From NCBI GenBank assembly GCA_023150275.1, contig JAKLLG010000007.1:1-64000 (forward strand): DNA of 64,000 nucleotides, in the 5' to 3' direction. Every line of letters starts with the position of its first letter. The stretch's first letter is position 1. Origin of the DNA: Rhodocyclaceae bacterium. GTDB lineage: Bacteria > Pseudomonadota > Gammaproteobacteria > Burkholderiales > Rhodocyclaceae. A program made the translations under genes and the position numbers. The notes below the pieces were generated by a model that was not told the origin of the DNA, did not search any database, and saw only the letters and a list, made by a program, of their open reading frames with translations. Positions 8,440 through 16,145 of the stretch are shown here, one piece after another.

Positions 8440-9962
8440 GGTGTGCCCGCTCCCACGCCGTCTACCAGTTGCAGCAGTGGCAGGCCGCCGAACAAGCCGA
8501 GCAGCACGCTTGCCGCCGCCAGCGCGAAGGCCATCCACTCAGCGCTGCGCGGCACTACGCGCGCCTTGTGGTGTTCGGCCTCGATCATCGCTTCTGGCAG
8601 ATTGAGGAAAGCCAGCCGCAGGACGCGGAAAATGTAGATCGCCGCGAGCAGACCGCCGGCGAGGATCACCGCAGCCAGCGGCCAGTGTCCGCGCGCCATC
8701 GCCAGATCGATCAGCAGCCACTTGGCGAGAAAGCCACCGGAAGGCGGCAAGCCCATCAGCGAGACGCCGGCGAGGGCAAAGGTAAACAGGGTCAGCGGCA
8801 GGCGTTCCGCGATGCCGGCCACGTCATCGACGCGGTCGCGACCGGTGGCATGGATGATGATGCCGGCAGCAGCAAACATCGCGGCCTTGGCGAGCCCGTG
8901 CGCGAGCGCCTGCAGGGTCACGATGGCGCTGGCACTGGCGCCGGTGCTGCCCACGCCGACAAGCGGCAGCGCGAGGAAGAGATAGCCGAGTTGCGCCACC
9001 GTCGAATAGGCCACCAGCAGCTTCAGCCGTTCGGCGTGGATGGCCTGCCAGGAGCCCCACAGGATCGCGGCCGCGCCGAGTAGCGTCGGCAGCCACGCCA
9101 GCGGCGTCAGCAGCGGGGCCAGTGGGCCCAGCCAGAGACGCAGCACGAGATAGATCGAGGCCTTCACGACCAGCGCGGAGAGCAGCGCCGATACCGGTGC
9201 CGGTGCGCCGCCATGCGCCGGCGGCAACCAGAAGTGGAAAGGGAAGAGCGCGCTTTTCATCAGCAGCCCCGCCACCATCAGCAGCGCCGCGATCAGCGCC
9301 ACCTCGGCTGCCTCCGCACCCGCTGACGCACTTGCGCTGGCGATGAGCGGCGTCAGCGTCACCATCGAGACGCTACCGAAGGCGCCATAGAGCAAGGCCA
9401 CGCCCAGCAGATAGGCGCCGGAACCGAGCAGGGCGGCGAACAGGTAGCGCAATGCGGCTGCCGTCTGCGCCGCGCCGCCACCGCTGGCCACCAAGCCGAC
9501 GGCCGCCAGCCCGACCAGTTCGAGGGTCACGTAGAGGTTAAAGATGTCTTCCGAGAGATAGAGCGCGTTCATGCCGGCGACGAGGAAGCCGGCCAGCGGC
9601 CAGAAATGGTGACCGGCCGCGTCCGGATGGGCGCCGTCCTGATGAAAATAGCCGCGCGCGAAGATGAACAGCGGCAGCGCCACCGCCTGCGTCAAGAGCA
9701 GCATCGCCGCTGCCAGTCCGTCGGCGACAAGGTCGATGCCGAGTGGCGCACCCCAGCCGCCGGCCGCATGGTGCAGCGGGCCGCCATCCATCACGGCGGC
9801 CGCCAGCGCGAAGGCGAGCACCAGTTGCACGGCCGCAGCCGCAATCGCAAGACGGCTGCCACGCCCTGCGCCCAGCACGAAGGCCAAGGCTGCCCACGCG
9901 AGCGGCAGCAGGATCAGCAGCGGCAGCGCGAGCGGCGCCAGCATCACGAAGCGCTCAGTCAT
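8436..9962 (-). CDS. Mrp/Mbh-type antiporter membrane subunit, first MrpD/NuoM-like paralog
   Basis: A 508-residue polytopic protein of the same family as its downstream neighbour. Visible landmarks are YVTLELVGLAAVGLVA, SALFPFHFWLPPAHGGAPAPV (shown as FPFHFWLPPAHG) and LKLLVAYSTVAQLGY. It is the usual MrpD position, directly after the MnhC/NuoK-like gene, which it overlaps by 8 bp. It should form one ion channel of a cation/proton antiporter complex in the inner membrane. Confidence 0.85.
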   Translation of the reverse strand: MTERFVMLAPLALPLLILLPLAWAALAFVLGAGRGSRLAIAAAAVQLVLAFALAAAVMDGGPLHHAAGGWGAPLGIDLVADGLAAAMLLLTQAVALPLFIFARGYFHQDGAHPDAAGHHFWPLAGFLVAGMNALYLSEDIFNLYVTLELVGLAAVGLVASGGGAAQTAAALRYLFAALLGSGAYLLGVALLYGAFGSVSMVTLTPLIASASASAGAEAAEVALIAALLMVAGLLMKSALFPFHFWLPPAHGGAPAPVSALLSALVVKASIYLVLRLWLGPLAPLLTPLAWLPTLLGAAAILWGSWQAIHAERLKLLVAYSTVAQLGYLFLALPLVGVGSTGASASAIVTLQALAHGLAKAAMFAAAGIIIHATGRDRVDDVAGIAERLPLTLFTFALAGVSLMGLPPSGGFLAKWLLIDLAMARGHWPLAAVILAGGLLAAIYIFRVLRLAFLNLPEAMIEAEHHKARVVPRSAEWMAFALAAASVLLGLFGGLPLLQLVDGVGAGTP

Positions 9963-10329
9963 CGCGCCCCTGCCCGGCGACGGCCTGAGGCACCGGGAGC
10001 GTCAGGCCGGCAACGGTTTCACCCTTGTCCCTTCCCTCTTCCCCCTTCCCATCCACACGCCCCGTCTGCGCGTGCAGCCGGCGGATCAGCGCCAGCGCCA
10101 GCCCGGTCGCGGCCACGGCGACGACGATGCCGGTGAGCACCATCGCCTGCGGCACCGGATCGGGGATGCCGCTGCGCTGGGCAAGGCCGACCAGCACCAG
10201 ACAGGCGCCGCTGCCCATGATGTTGAAGGCGAGCACCCGGCGCAGCAGGTGGTCGAGCATGACGACACCGGCCGCGCCCGCCGCAAAGAGCAGCACACCA
10301 GCGATCGCATAGAGCAGTGCGCTGCTCAT
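9955..10329 (-). CDS. mrpC: MrpC/NuoK-like antiporter subunit
   Basis: A 124-residue protein with three hydrophobic helices matching NuoK/MnhC (LLYAIAGVLLFAAG, VLAFNIMGSGACLVLVGLA, VPQAMVLTGIVVAVAATGLALALI). The QAMVLTGIVV block is the family signature. The last ~35 residues form a charged Gly/Glu/Lys-rich tail encoded by a polypurine tract. That tract resembles one upstream of the mrpE gene (see findings). Start ATG at 10329 overlaps the preceding gene's stop. Confidence 0.85.
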   Translation of the reverse strand: MSSALLYAIAGVLLFAAGAAGVVMLDHLLRRVLAFNIMGSGACLVLVGLAQRSGIPDPVPQAMVLTGIVVAVAATGLALALIRRLHAQTGRVDGKGEEGRDKGETVAGLTLPVPQAVAGQGRDD

Positions 10330-11012
10330 CGCCGGCCTCCGGGATCGTCGGCGAGCAGCAGGAAGAGTCCGGCGAGAACGAGCGCGAGCGACACCGTCAG
10401 CCCGCTCTCGATGGCAAGGATGAGCAGGCCGGCAGCGGCCGGCGGATACTGCAGCAGCGCACCGCCGGCGAGCGGCAGTGCGGCGATGGCGAGAAAGATG
10501 GCAAACCCGGCGACGGCAGCGATGCGCAGGCCGCGCGAGGGTGCGGCGCACGCGGGCACAATGCGCGCGAAATGCAGCAGCACCAGCGCCGCCGCAAGGA
10601 TGGCGGCGGCCTGGAAGGCGCCTCCCGGCCGGTGTGCGCCGGCCCACAGCACGTAGATGGCGAAGATCACGGCCAGCGGCGTCACCAGTCGGGCCAGTGC
10701 CGATACCATCGGGTCGGCGCTGGTCGCGACAGGTGGCGCCAGCGTTCGGCCGGGATCGCCCGTAACGTCGGCACGAGCGCTGGCAACGACGACACCGAGC
10801 AACGCGACGAGCAGCACGGCGATTTCGAGCAAGGTGTCGTAGCCGCGCGTATTGAGCAGCACGGCGGTGACCGGGTGGGCAACGCCACTCACTGGCATCG
10901 CCTCGGCAAGCAGGGGCCGCAGGTCAAGCGTGGCAGCCGGCAGGTCGAGCAGCGCGCCGATCAGCAGTGCGGCGAAAGCAGCGGCGGCCGTGAGGACGGC
11001 GAGGCGCTTCAT
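10326..11012 (-). CDS. MbhE-like/MnhB-domain antiporter subunit (fusion)
   Basis: A 228-residue membrane protein. Residues ~1-80 resemble the last part of MrpA or MbhE (VTAVLLNTRGYDTLLEIAVLL matches the NVILVDFRGxDTxGE pattern; quoted here as TRGYDTLLEIAVL). Residues ~100-228 form an MnhB domain, with LVTPLAVIFAIYVLWAGAH and HRPGGAFQAAA as its hallmark. Thus MbhE and MbhF equivalents are joined in one gene. It overlaps both neighbours by four bases (ATGA). Confidence 0.8.
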   Translation of the reverse strand: MKRLAVLTAAAAFAALLIGALLDLPAATLDLRPLLAEAMPVSGVAHPVTAVLLNTRGYDTLLEIAVLLVALLGVVVASARADVTGDPGRTLAPPVATSADPMVSALARLVTPLAVIFAIYVLWAGAHRPGGAFQAAAILAAALVLLHFARIVPACAAPSRGLRIAAVAGFAIFLAIAALPLAGGALLQYPPAAAGLLILAIESGLTVSLALVLAGLFLLLADDPGGRR

Positions 11013-11287
11013 CGCATGCGCTCCGCGGTGGGCGCTTCATCCGCTGGCTCGCCACACAGCGCACGCCACGCATCGAAGAGCAGCACGCCGGAAAGGCCGG
11101 CACCGACGGCCGCCTCGGCGAGCGCAATATCCGGTGCGTCGAGCCGCACCCAGGCCAGCGCCATCAGCAGGCCGAAGACGACGAAAGCAAGCAGCGACTG
11201 ACCAAGGCGCGGTGTCGTCAAGGCACGCAAGGCAGCGAGCAGGAGCAGCGTGACGAGCAGCAGGTCGAAGGCGAAAGCGGCGCTCAT
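11009..11287 (-). CDS. DUF4040/MbhD-like antiporter subunit
   Basis: A 92-residue protein with three hydrophobic segments. It matches the DUF4040 (MbhD) domain, normally embedded in the C-terminal part of MrpA. The segment LDAPDIALAEAAVGAGLSGVL is the family signature (D/E-rich helix LDAPDIALAEAAVG). It is a free-standing gene here, as in archaeal Mbh/MBS operons. ATGA overlaps exist on both sides. Confidence 0.85.
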   Translation of the reverse strand: MSAAFAFDLLLVTLLLLAALRALTTPRLGQSLLAFVVFGLLMALAWVRLDAPDIALAEAAVGAGLSGVLLFDAWRALCGEPADEAPTAERMR

Positions 11288-11625
11288 GCATCGCTCCGCT
11301 TGCTGGCCGCTTCCGTTGGTGCCGCCGGGTGATCCGCGCGCCACGGCGCGATGCCGAGTGCGTCGGCGCGGCGGGCGATGACGTAGCCGATGGCAGCGCT
11401 TGCCACCAGCGCCAGCGGCCAGACGAGCAGCAGCTTGAGGGCGACGGCGAAGCTGTCGGCCTGCAGCGCGAGGCCGACAACGATGCAACCCAGCCCGAGG
11501 TTGTCGACCTTGGCCAGCGCATGCAGCCGTGTGTACAGGTCGGGGAAGCGCAACAGGCCGACCGTGCCGGCAAGATAGAAAAAGGCGCCGGCAATGAGCA
11601 GGGCGCCGCTTGCGATCTCAGTCAT
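11284..11625 (-). CDS. mrpG: MrpG (MnhG) antiporter subunit
   Basis: A 113-residue protein with three transmembrane segments. It carries the MnhG signature GTVGLLRFPDLYTRLHALAK (GLLRFPDLYTRLHA). MrpG is a small subunit of the cation/proton antiporter and corresponds to MbhC. ATG at 11625 overlaps the end of mrpF by 8 bp. Confidence 0.9.
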   Translation of the reverse strand: MTEIASGALLIAGAFFYLAGTVGLLRFPDLYTRLHALAKVDNLGLGCIVVGLALQADSFAVALKLLLVWPLALVASAAIGYVIARRADALGIAPWRADHPAAPTEAASKRSDA

Positions 11626-11905
11626 CACCGCCTTCGGCCGGAGTGGCGCGGCGCCAGGCGCGTTGCGCAAAGGCGATGGCGGTGATCGCGGCAAGCAGTG
11701 CGAGCGTCAGGGCTACATCGAGCAATGGCGTCACCGCACGCTCGCCAGCGAATGCGAGCAGCACCAACACGCCGACGCCGGTACTGCCGAAGAGCAGCGC
11801 CGCGAGCAGGCGGTTGGCATCGCCGGGGCCGCGCAGCACGCGCCACAGCGATGCGGCGAGGTTGGCAAGGAGAAACAACGCGATCGGCAGTTCGAGGCCG
11901 GTCAT
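11618..11905 (-). CDS. mrpF: MrpF (MnhF) antiporter subunit
   Basis: A 95-residue protein with three hydrophobic helices and the MrpF pattern WRVLRGPGDANRLLAA followed by a Leu/Ala-rich TLALLAAI helix. It corresponds to MbhB. Its start ATG (11905) overlaps the stop of mrpE. Confidence 0.88.
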   Translation of the reverse strand: MTGLELPIALFLLANLAASLWRVLRGPGDANRLLAALLFGSTGVGVLVLLAFAGERAVTPLLDVALTLALLAAITAIAFAQRAWRRATPAEGGDD

Positions 11906-12369
11906 GGCGCAACCCCGATCATGCGGGCAACCTGTGCTTCGAGCGCCGCCGCCTCGGCGGCGACCGGAATATCGGCATCGATGGCGTGCACATGCAACGC
12001 GGTGCCGTCCAATCGCACGCTGAGCGTGCCCGGCATCAGCCCGAGCGCGCCGGCGACGATGAGGCGCGGCGCGCCCTCGGGCAGCGTCAGCGTCACATCG
12101 ACGCAATGCGGGCTCGGCCGGCGGCGCGGATCGAGCGCGAGACGTGCCACCTGAAGCCCGCTGACGACCGAGTTGCGCAGAAAGAAGAACGCGAAAGCGA
12201 GCGCCGCCCATGGGCGAAGATAGTGACGCGGCGGCATCAGTTTGAGGCTTGCCGCAGTGGCCAGAACGACGGCGATGGCACCCAGCCACCAGGCCTGAAG
12301 GTCGCCCTCGGCCAACAGCACCCAGAGCAACGCGAAGCCGGCACCGCGGCGCAGGGCAGCTAGGAGCAT
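11902..12369 (-). CDS. mrpE: MrpE (MnhE) antiporter subunit, first gene of the operon
   Basis: A 155-residue membrane protein of the MnhE family, with VDVTLTLPEGAPRLIVAGAL and the LMPGTLSVRLDGTALHVHAID signature (GTLSVRLDGTALHVH). It corresponds to MbhA and leads the minus-strand cluster E-F-G-DUF4040-E/B-C-D-D'. ATG at 12369 is chosen; upstream in-frame sequence is a low-complexity basic stretch encoded by polypurine DNA and is unlikely to be translated. Confidence 0.85.
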   Translation of the reverse strand: MLLAALRRGAGFALLWVLLAEGDLQAWWLGAIAVVLATAASLKLMPPRHYLRPWAALAFAFFFLRNSVVSGLQVARLALDPRRRPSPHCVDVTLTLPEGAPRLIVAGALGLMPGTLSVRLDGTALHVHAIDADIPVAAEAAALEAQVARMIGVAP

Positions 12370-12484
12370 GGCGCTCCCGGAAAATCGCCGGAAGACAACG
12401 CGGCGAGAAGCGACGGCCCGGACGGGCGCGCGACCCCGACCCTTCCCCCTTCTCCCTTCCCCCTTCCCAAGCGCACGCCTCCCA

Positions 12485-13387
12485 TCACGGCACCAGCAGC
12501 ACGTCACAAACGGCGTGATACAGCACATTGCGCGTCACGCTGCCAAGCAGCCGCTCCTCGGCAGTGCTGCCGCCATGCCGCCCGACGACGACGAGATCGA
12601 CGTCGATGGCCGCCGCTTCAAGAACCGCCGAGGCTGGATGGCCGTGCGTCACCGTCGTCGAGAATCCACTTCCACCATCGAGCTTGGCGACAAAATAACG
12701 CATGCCCTGCTCGGCGCGCGAGCGCTCGATCACGCGATAGCTCTCGATGTCGTCGTCAGTGGCACCCGCCAGCCGCATGCGACCTTCGAAGGGAACGGTA
12801 AAGGCGTTGAGCAGCCGCGCCTGCGCTGTCGGAAAGAGTTCATGCGCGATTTTCGCGGCACGCAGTGCGTTGTCCGAATAATCGGTGGCAACGAGAATGC
12901 GCTGCATCTCCCGGCGTGGCTTGTCGCGCGCGACGAGCACCGGCACTTCGGCGGATTTGACGAGTTTGAGCGCGGTTTCGCCGAGCACCGCATCGGCGAT
13001 CCAGTGTTCGCCCTGCTTGCCGATCACGAGCAGGCGCGCGCCCTTGTCCTGCACCAGTCGGGAAATCTCCTTGGCGGCACCGCCGGTCGCCGAGTCAGCG
13101 AAGGCCGCGATGCCGTGGCGCGCAGCCAGATCTGCAACCAGATCGGAAAGCCGGCGCCGCGTGGCCAGCACCGGGTCGCCGCCCTGCCAGTGCGCGGTGT
13201 CGTAAAGATTGGCGAGCGTGGCCCAGATGCCATCGTTGAAGACATGCAGCACGTGCAGCGACGTCTGCAACTTTCCAGCAAGCGCGGCGGCACGCTCGAC
13301 GGCGACCGCGGCACCATCCGAAAAATCGGTGGCAACAACGATGGGGGCGGCAGAAACAGCGGCATTGTCTTCGTTTGCGTGTGACAT
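12485..13387 (-). CDS. Universal stress protein with two UspA domains
   Basis: A 300-residue protein made of two tandem UspA domains. Domain 1 begins IVVATDFSDGAAVAVERAA and domain 2 begins ILVATDYSDNALRAAKIAHE. The second ends with VVGRHGGSTAEERLLGSVT, the G-x2-G-x9-G(S/T) ATP-binding pattern; the first has GKQGEHWIADAVLGE, a less canonical version. Such proteins bind nucleotides and respond to energy or ion stress. ATG at 13387 has AGGAG upstream. It lies 115 bp before the mrp genes and may be their upstream partner. Confidence 0.9.
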   Translation of the reverse strand: MSHANEDNAAVSAAPIVVATDFSDGAAVAVERAAALAGKLQTSLHVLHVFNDGIWATLANLYDTAHWQGGDPVLATRRRLSDLVADLAARHGIAAFADSATGGAAKEISRLVQDKGARLLVIGKQGEHWIADAVLGETALKLVKSAEVPVLVARDKPRREMQRILVATDYSDNALRAAKIAHELFPTAQARLLNAFTVPFEGRMRLAGATDDDIESYRVIERSRAEQGMRYFVAKLDGGSGFSTTVTHGHPASAVLEAAAIDVDLVVVGRHGGSTAEERLLGSVTRNVLYHAVCDVLLVP

Positions 13388-13508
13388 GATGAATGGCTCC
13401 TCGGAAGGTGATTCGGGGGTATCTGTCGTTCCTGCTCAATGAGATTGTCAGCGCACCGGCAAGTTCAATGCCGAGGGCATCACTCGGGGTGAGCCCGGAT
13501 GCCAACGC

Positions 13509-14582
13509 TTATCGCTGCAGGGGCCTCCGCTTCAACCACATCAGGAACAGAAGCAGCAGCATCGCCGGTAGCAGCCCGAAGAAGGTGGCATCGACGAAGC
13601 CCGGCAGCAGCGGATGCTGCTGCGCATGCAGCACGAGATAGGCGGTATAGGCGACGTAGGCGAACAGGAACAGGGCTCCCTGCCAGCGGCGGATCTCATG
13701 CCGGTAGGCAAACACCGGGATGCAGGCAAGCATCGTGGCGAGCAGCACCCACAGGTCGACGCGCAAGAGTTCCGGCGCGACGACGAGCCCTCCGGGCGCG
13801 GCCATGCCGGCAAGGCCGAGACAGCCGAGCAGGTTGAACACATTGCTGCCGACGACATTGCCGACGGCGATGTCGCGCTCGCCGCGCAGTGCAGCGGTGA
13901 GCGAGGCCGCAACTTCCGGCAGCGATGTGCCGGCCGCGACGATGGTGAGGCCGATGACGAGATCGCTGACACCGAAGGCGCGCGCGAAGGAGATGGCGGC
14001 CTCGACCAGCCAGTCGGCACCGAGCACCAGCAGCGCCAGCCCGCCGAGCACGAGCATCAGTTGCACGCCCCAGTGGCTGTCCCACTTCGCCGGCGGCGGC
14101 ATCTCGCCGGCGAAATCCTCGGCCGTCGCACGGCTTTCACGCCGCGACTGCACGACGAGGAAGGCGGTGTAGGCAACGAGCGCCGCGAACAGCAGTGCCG
14201 CCTCGACGAAACTGATACGGCCGTCGAAAGCCATCGCGATCATCAGGAACGAGGCGCCGATCATCACCGGCACCTCCTGCCGCACCACCTGCGCATGTAC
14301 GGCCAGCGGCACGATCAATGCCGAGGCGCCGAGGATGACGAGCACGTTGAAGATGTTGCTGCCGACCACGTTACCGACAGCAACGTCGACATTGCCGGAC
14401 AGCGCCGCGCCAACCGAGACTGCCATTTCCGGCGCGCTGGTACCGAAGGCGACGACGGTGAGCCCGACCACCAGCGGCGAGATACCGAACGAAAGCGACA
14501 GGCGCGAGGCGCCGCGCACCAGCAACTCGGCCCCGACGCCCAGCGCGGCGAGTCCGGCGAAGAAGAAGAGAACGTTGCTCAT
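13509..14582 (-). CDS. Calcium/sodium antiporter (CaCA, YrbG-like)
   Basis: A 357-residue protein with two inverted alpha repeats of the Ca2+/cation antiporter superfamily. The first carries VVAFGTSAPEMAVS and GNVVGSNIFNVL. The second carries IVAAGTSLPEVAAS and GNVVGSNVFNLLG, so the ion-coordinating Glu/Asn residues are all kept. It should extrude Ca2+ in exchange for Na+ across the inner membrane. Its start overlaps the stop of the voltage-gated channel gene (ATGA), indicating coupled translation. Confidence 0.93.
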   Translation of the reverse strand: MSNVLFFFAGLAALGVGAELLVRGASRLSLSFGISPLVVGLTVVAFGTSAPEMAVSVGAALSGNVDVAVGNVVGSNIFNVLVILGASALIVPLAVHAQVVRQEVPVMIGASFLMIAMAFDGRISFVEAALLFAALVAYTAFLVVQSRRESRATAEDFAGEMPPPAKWDSHWGVQLMLVLGGLALLVLGADWLVEAAISFARAFGVSDLVIGLTIVAAGTSLPEVAASLTAALRGERDIAVGNVVGSNVFNLLGCLGLAGMAAPGGLVVAPELLRVDLWVLLATMLACIPVFAYRHEIRRWQGALFLFAYVAYTAYLVLHAQQHPLLPGFVDATFFGLLPAMLLLLFLMWLKRRPLQR

Positions 14583-15439
14583 CTCCGGCCCCTTGCAGCG
14601 GCATCGTCATCGAGGCACTTTCGCATCTCCGTCAGTTCGAGCCGCAAGGCGCGCAACTCGGACTGCAACTCATGGGTGTCGGCATCGATGCGCGTGCCGA
14701 TGACTTCCTCGGTGTGCTTTGCCTCGGCATGCTGCGTGCTCTGGATCGCGTTCACGATCACGGCGATGAAGAGGTTCAGCATGGTGAAGGTGGAGATCAT
14801 GATGAAGGGCACGAAGAACGCCCAGGCATGCGGGAACTTCTCCATTACCGGGCGGGCGATGCCCATCGACCAGCTTTCCAGCGTCATCACCTGAAACAGC
14901 GTATAGGCGCTTTCGCCAAGCGTGCCGAACCACTCGGGGAAAGTCGCCCCGAACAACTTGGTGGCAATGACGGCACCAACATAGAAAAGGATGGCGATGA
15001 TGGCCACCACCGAACCCAGCCCCGGAATCGCAGAGAGCAGGCCGGCGACCACCCGCCGCATGCTCGGCACCATGGTCAGCAGGCGCAGCACCCGCAGCAC
15101 ACGCAAGGCGCGCAGCACGGCGAAGGGGCCTGAGGCCGGCAGCAGCGCAATGGCGACGACGATGAAGTCGAAGACGCTCCACGGATCGCGGAAGAAGGCG
15201 CCGCGATGCGCGTAGATACGGAGCGCGATCTCGACGACGAAGATGCCGAGCAGGATGCGGTCGGTGGCGACGAGGATATCGCCCCAGGCGGCCATCACCG
15301 TGGGGCTGGTTTCCAGCCCGAGGATGACGGCGTTGAGAAGGATGAGGGTGATCAGCGCATGCTGGATCGGTGGCTGCTCCAGCCAGGCAGCGATCCGTTC
15401 TCGCGGACGACTACGCACCGCAACAGCAGTGTTATCCAT
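14579..15439 (-). CDS. Bacterial voltage-gated sodium channel (NaV, NavMs-like)
   Basis: A 286-residue single-domain six-helix channel that would assemble as a tetramer. The S4 voltage sensor has four arginines at every third position (R110, R113, R116, R119 in VLRALRVLRVLRLL). The pore carries the selectivity filter TLESWSM at 186-192, identical in these seven residues to the filter of NavMs from Magnetococcus. An S6 helix (STFTMLNLFIAVIVNAI) and a C-terminal coiled coil (about 255-280) follow, as in NaChBac relatives. ATG at 15439 has AGGGAG upstream; the downstream exchanger overlaps it by four bases. Confidence 0.93.
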   Translation of the reverse strand: MDNTAVAVRSRPRERIAAWLEQPPIQHALITLILLNAVILGLETSPTVMAAWGDILVATDRILLGIFVVEIALRIYAHRGAFFRDPWSVFDFIVVAIALLPASGPFAVLRALRVLRVLRLLTMVPSMRRVVAGLLSAIPGLGSVVAIIAILFYVGAVIATKLFGATFPEWFGTLGESAYTLFQVMTLESWSMGIARPVMEKFPHAWAFFVPFIMISTFTMLNLFIAVIVNAIQSTQHAEAKHTEEVIGTRIDADTHELQSELRALRLELTEMRKCLDDDAAARGRR

Positions 15440-15538
15440 GTTTCTCCCTGAAAGCCCATTTTCCGGTGCGGTCGGAACGGGTTGTCCTCCCGTCGCCGTC
15501 CGTACCGGTGCCAATGCTGACGCGAAGCGCAAATCGCC

Positions 15539-15976
15539 TCAGAGTATCTCCGCGATCTCCTCGCGCAACTGCAGTTCATCGCGGAAATGCAGGATTTCCA
15601 GACCCAGCGCATCGCGCGCCGAAACGATGCCGATCGGCCGGTTGCTGGCATCGACCACCGGCATGTGCCGGAAGCCGCCTTCGAACATCAGATGCAGGGC
15701 ATGACCGAAGGGCTTGTCCGGGCCGATGGCGACCGGATCGGTGGTCATGATCTCGCCGACGGTCGTGTCTTCGGCGGAGAGTCCCGCCGCCAGCACCTTG
15801 TACGATAGATCGCGCTCGGTGCAGATGCCGACAAGGCAGCCGTCGGCATTGACGACGACGGCTGCGCCGTGTCGGTGCCGCTGCATCAGCAGTGCCGCCT
15901 GGCGGACGCTGGTACCGGTGGATACGGCGGTGAAGTCGCGGTTCTGGATGACCTTGATGATGGCGCGGTTGGGCAT
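15539..15976 (-). CDS. CBS-domain pair protein
   Basis: A 145-residue stand-alone Bateman module. CBS1 covers about residues 15-65 (TSVRQAALLMQRHRHGAAVVV, ending in GICTERDLSY). CBS2 covers about 80-130 (IMTTDPVAIGPD, FRHMPVVDASNRPIGIVSARDAL). Such modules bind adenine nucleotides and regulate transporters or enzymes. The nearest candidates are the channel and exchanger downstream, but no fusion links them. ATG at 15976 is preceded by AAGGAG. Confidence 0.88.
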   Translation of the reverse strand: MPNRAIIKVIQNRDFTAVSTGTSVRQAALLMQRHRHGAAVVVNADGCLVGICTERDLSYKVLAAGLSAEDTTVGEIMTTDPVAIGPDKPFGHALHLMFEGGFRHMPVVDASNRPIGIVSARDALGLEILHFRDELQLREEIAEIL

Positions 15977-16145
15977 GCTTGTCTCCTTGCTGGGGTTGGG
16001 GGCGTGTTCTTCACTGTCTTGTCGGCGTCTGACCGGAGTGGCAGCAGCGAAGTTCCGGAAACCGGCGCGGACGCGAATTTCGATCATGAAGTGAATCTTT
16101 CGCCGCAACGCCGGTCCATTCGACGTCGGCACGCAGGAGAAGAAG

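Noticed and set aside
6865-8637. 590-codon plus-strand open frame across the antiporter genes
   Set aside because: Opposite a clear membrane protein; extremely Arg/Gln/His-rich, not membrane-like, no family.
6928-12369. Hydrogenase-4/formate hydrogenlyase or complex I operon
   Set aside because: No NuoB/C/D/H or hydrogenase large/small subunit genes are present; MrpE, F and G are diagnostic of Mrp/Mbh-type antiporter modules.
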